From positions 1 through 5,758 of the forward strand of contig JAESSR010000168.1 in NCBI GenBank assembly GCA_016764015.1: a stretch of DNA of 5,758 nucleotides, in the 5' to 3' direction. The translations under genes and the position numbers were made by a program. Shown in pieces: positions 5,305-5,758 of the stretch (positions are counted from its first letter, which is position 1; the number at the start of each line of letters is the position of its first letter). The notes beneath the pieces are model-generated. The model saw only the letters and a list, made by a program, of their open reading frames with translations. It made no database searches and was not told the origin of the DNA. This DNA comes from Phycisphaerales bacterium. Lineage in GTDB: Bacteria; Planctomycetota; Phycisphaerae; Phycisphaerales; UBA1924.

Positions 5305-5758
5305 ATGAACACCAAACCTCGTATTTTGACCGGCGACACGCCGACAGGGCAGCTTCACCTTGGGCATTGGGTCGGTTCGCTTGAGAACCGGGTCGCGCTC
5401 CAAGATGAGTATGACTGCTTCTTTTTGATCGCCAACATGCACGCGTTTACGACGCGGGCGGACAAGCCTGCGGATATCCGTCGCTCGACAATTGATATCG
5501 TCAAGGACTGGATCGCGGCGGGGATCGACCCTGAGAAATCAACCTTTGTGCTGCAGACCGAGATCCCGGGGATCGCGGAGCTGACCTGGTATCTGGCGAT
5601 GCTGTTGCCGTTTAATAGAGTCATGCGGAACCCGACGCTCAAGACAGAACTCGAAACCAAAGGGCTTGGCGATAACTATTCGTTCGGATTCCCGATGTAC
5701 ACAGTTGGGCAGTGTGCGGATATTTTGATTTTTCGTCCTGAGTTGGTGCCTGTGGGTG
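5305..5758 (+). CDS. trpS: Tryptophanyl-tRNA synthetase, N-terminal part (3' end outside window)
   Basis: The first 151 codons are visible; the family is usually about 330-350 residues, so more than half lies beyond the window. The enzyme activates tryptophan with ATP and loads it onto tRNA-Trp in the cytoplasm. Class I Rossmann signatures are clear. TGDTPTGQLHLGHWVGSL (residues 9-26) contains the HIGH-type motif as H18-L-G-H21. FVLQTEIPGIAELTWYLAML corresponds to the family's F-x-Q-S-x-hEL-W block. FGFPMYTVGQCADIL and LVPVG mark the tryptophan-pocket and dimer region. The KMSKS loop is not in view. The ATG at 5305 is the only plausible start because an in-frame TGA at 5278-5280 blocks extension. 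There is no recognisable Shine-Dalgarno sequence. It is divergent from the secreted-protein operon by 180 bp. No T-box or attenuator is evident. Confidence 0.96.
   Translation, partial: MNTKPRILTGDTPTGQLHLGHWVGSLENRVALQDEYDCFFLIANMHAFTTRADKPADIRRSTIDIVKDWIAAGIDPEKSTFVLQTEIPGIAELTWYLAMLLPFNRVMRNPTLKTELETKGLGDNYSFGFPMYTVGQCADILIFRPELVPVG

Overview
The window looks like a piece of a planctomycete-type bacterial chromosome. This taxonomic reading is tentative. It rests on moderate GC content, a secreted LolA-like/thioredoxin fusion protein, and housekeeping genes (trpC, trpS) lying singly among membrane and secreted proteins rather than in operons. No RNA genes, CRISPR arrays, insertion sequences or phage genes are visible.

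Layout from left to right. (1) The 3' end of a PilZ-domain gene on the + strand (to 236). (2) Five bases later, facing it, the end of a minus-strand gene (1555 to 242) for an exported protein with an N-terminal LolA/DUF2092-like domain and a C-terminal TlpA-like thioredoxin domain with a WCIPC active site. (3) trpC, indole-3-glycerol phosphate synthase, also on the minus strand (2492 to 1644), with a perfect 7-bp inverted repeat over its stop codon. (4) Divergent from trpC by 43 bp, a + strand CPBP-family intramembrane protease gene (2536 to 3562), split by an apparent +1 frameshift at an A6 run (3028-3033). All the usual CPBP motifs are present downstream of the break. (5) Abutting its stop codon with no spacer, a two-gene minus-strand operon (5124 to 3563). 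It encodes an unrecognised secreted protein with an alanine-rich hydrophobic hairpin near its C-terminus, then, 2 bp later, a small two-helix membrane protein. Most of this cassette is clearly more AT-rich than its surroundings. (6) A 180-bp divergent intergenic region with a tandem repeat, a hairpin covering a Shine-Dalgarno sequence and a spaced inverted repeat. (7) The first 151 codons of trpS (tryptophanyl-tRNA synthetase) on the + strand, running off the window.

The most unusual part is 3563-5178. A secreted protein whose composition changes abruptly after about residue 78 is followed at once by a small membrane protein. Its translation start may be controlled by a hairpin with a duplicated arm, and the second gene carries a perfect 11-bp inverted repeat inside its coding sequence. 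The layout resembles a secreted effector with a membrane-bound partner (toxin/immunity-like), but nothing in the sequence proves that role. The second point of interest is the frameshifted protease gene, where removing a single A restores a continuous 341-residue protein.
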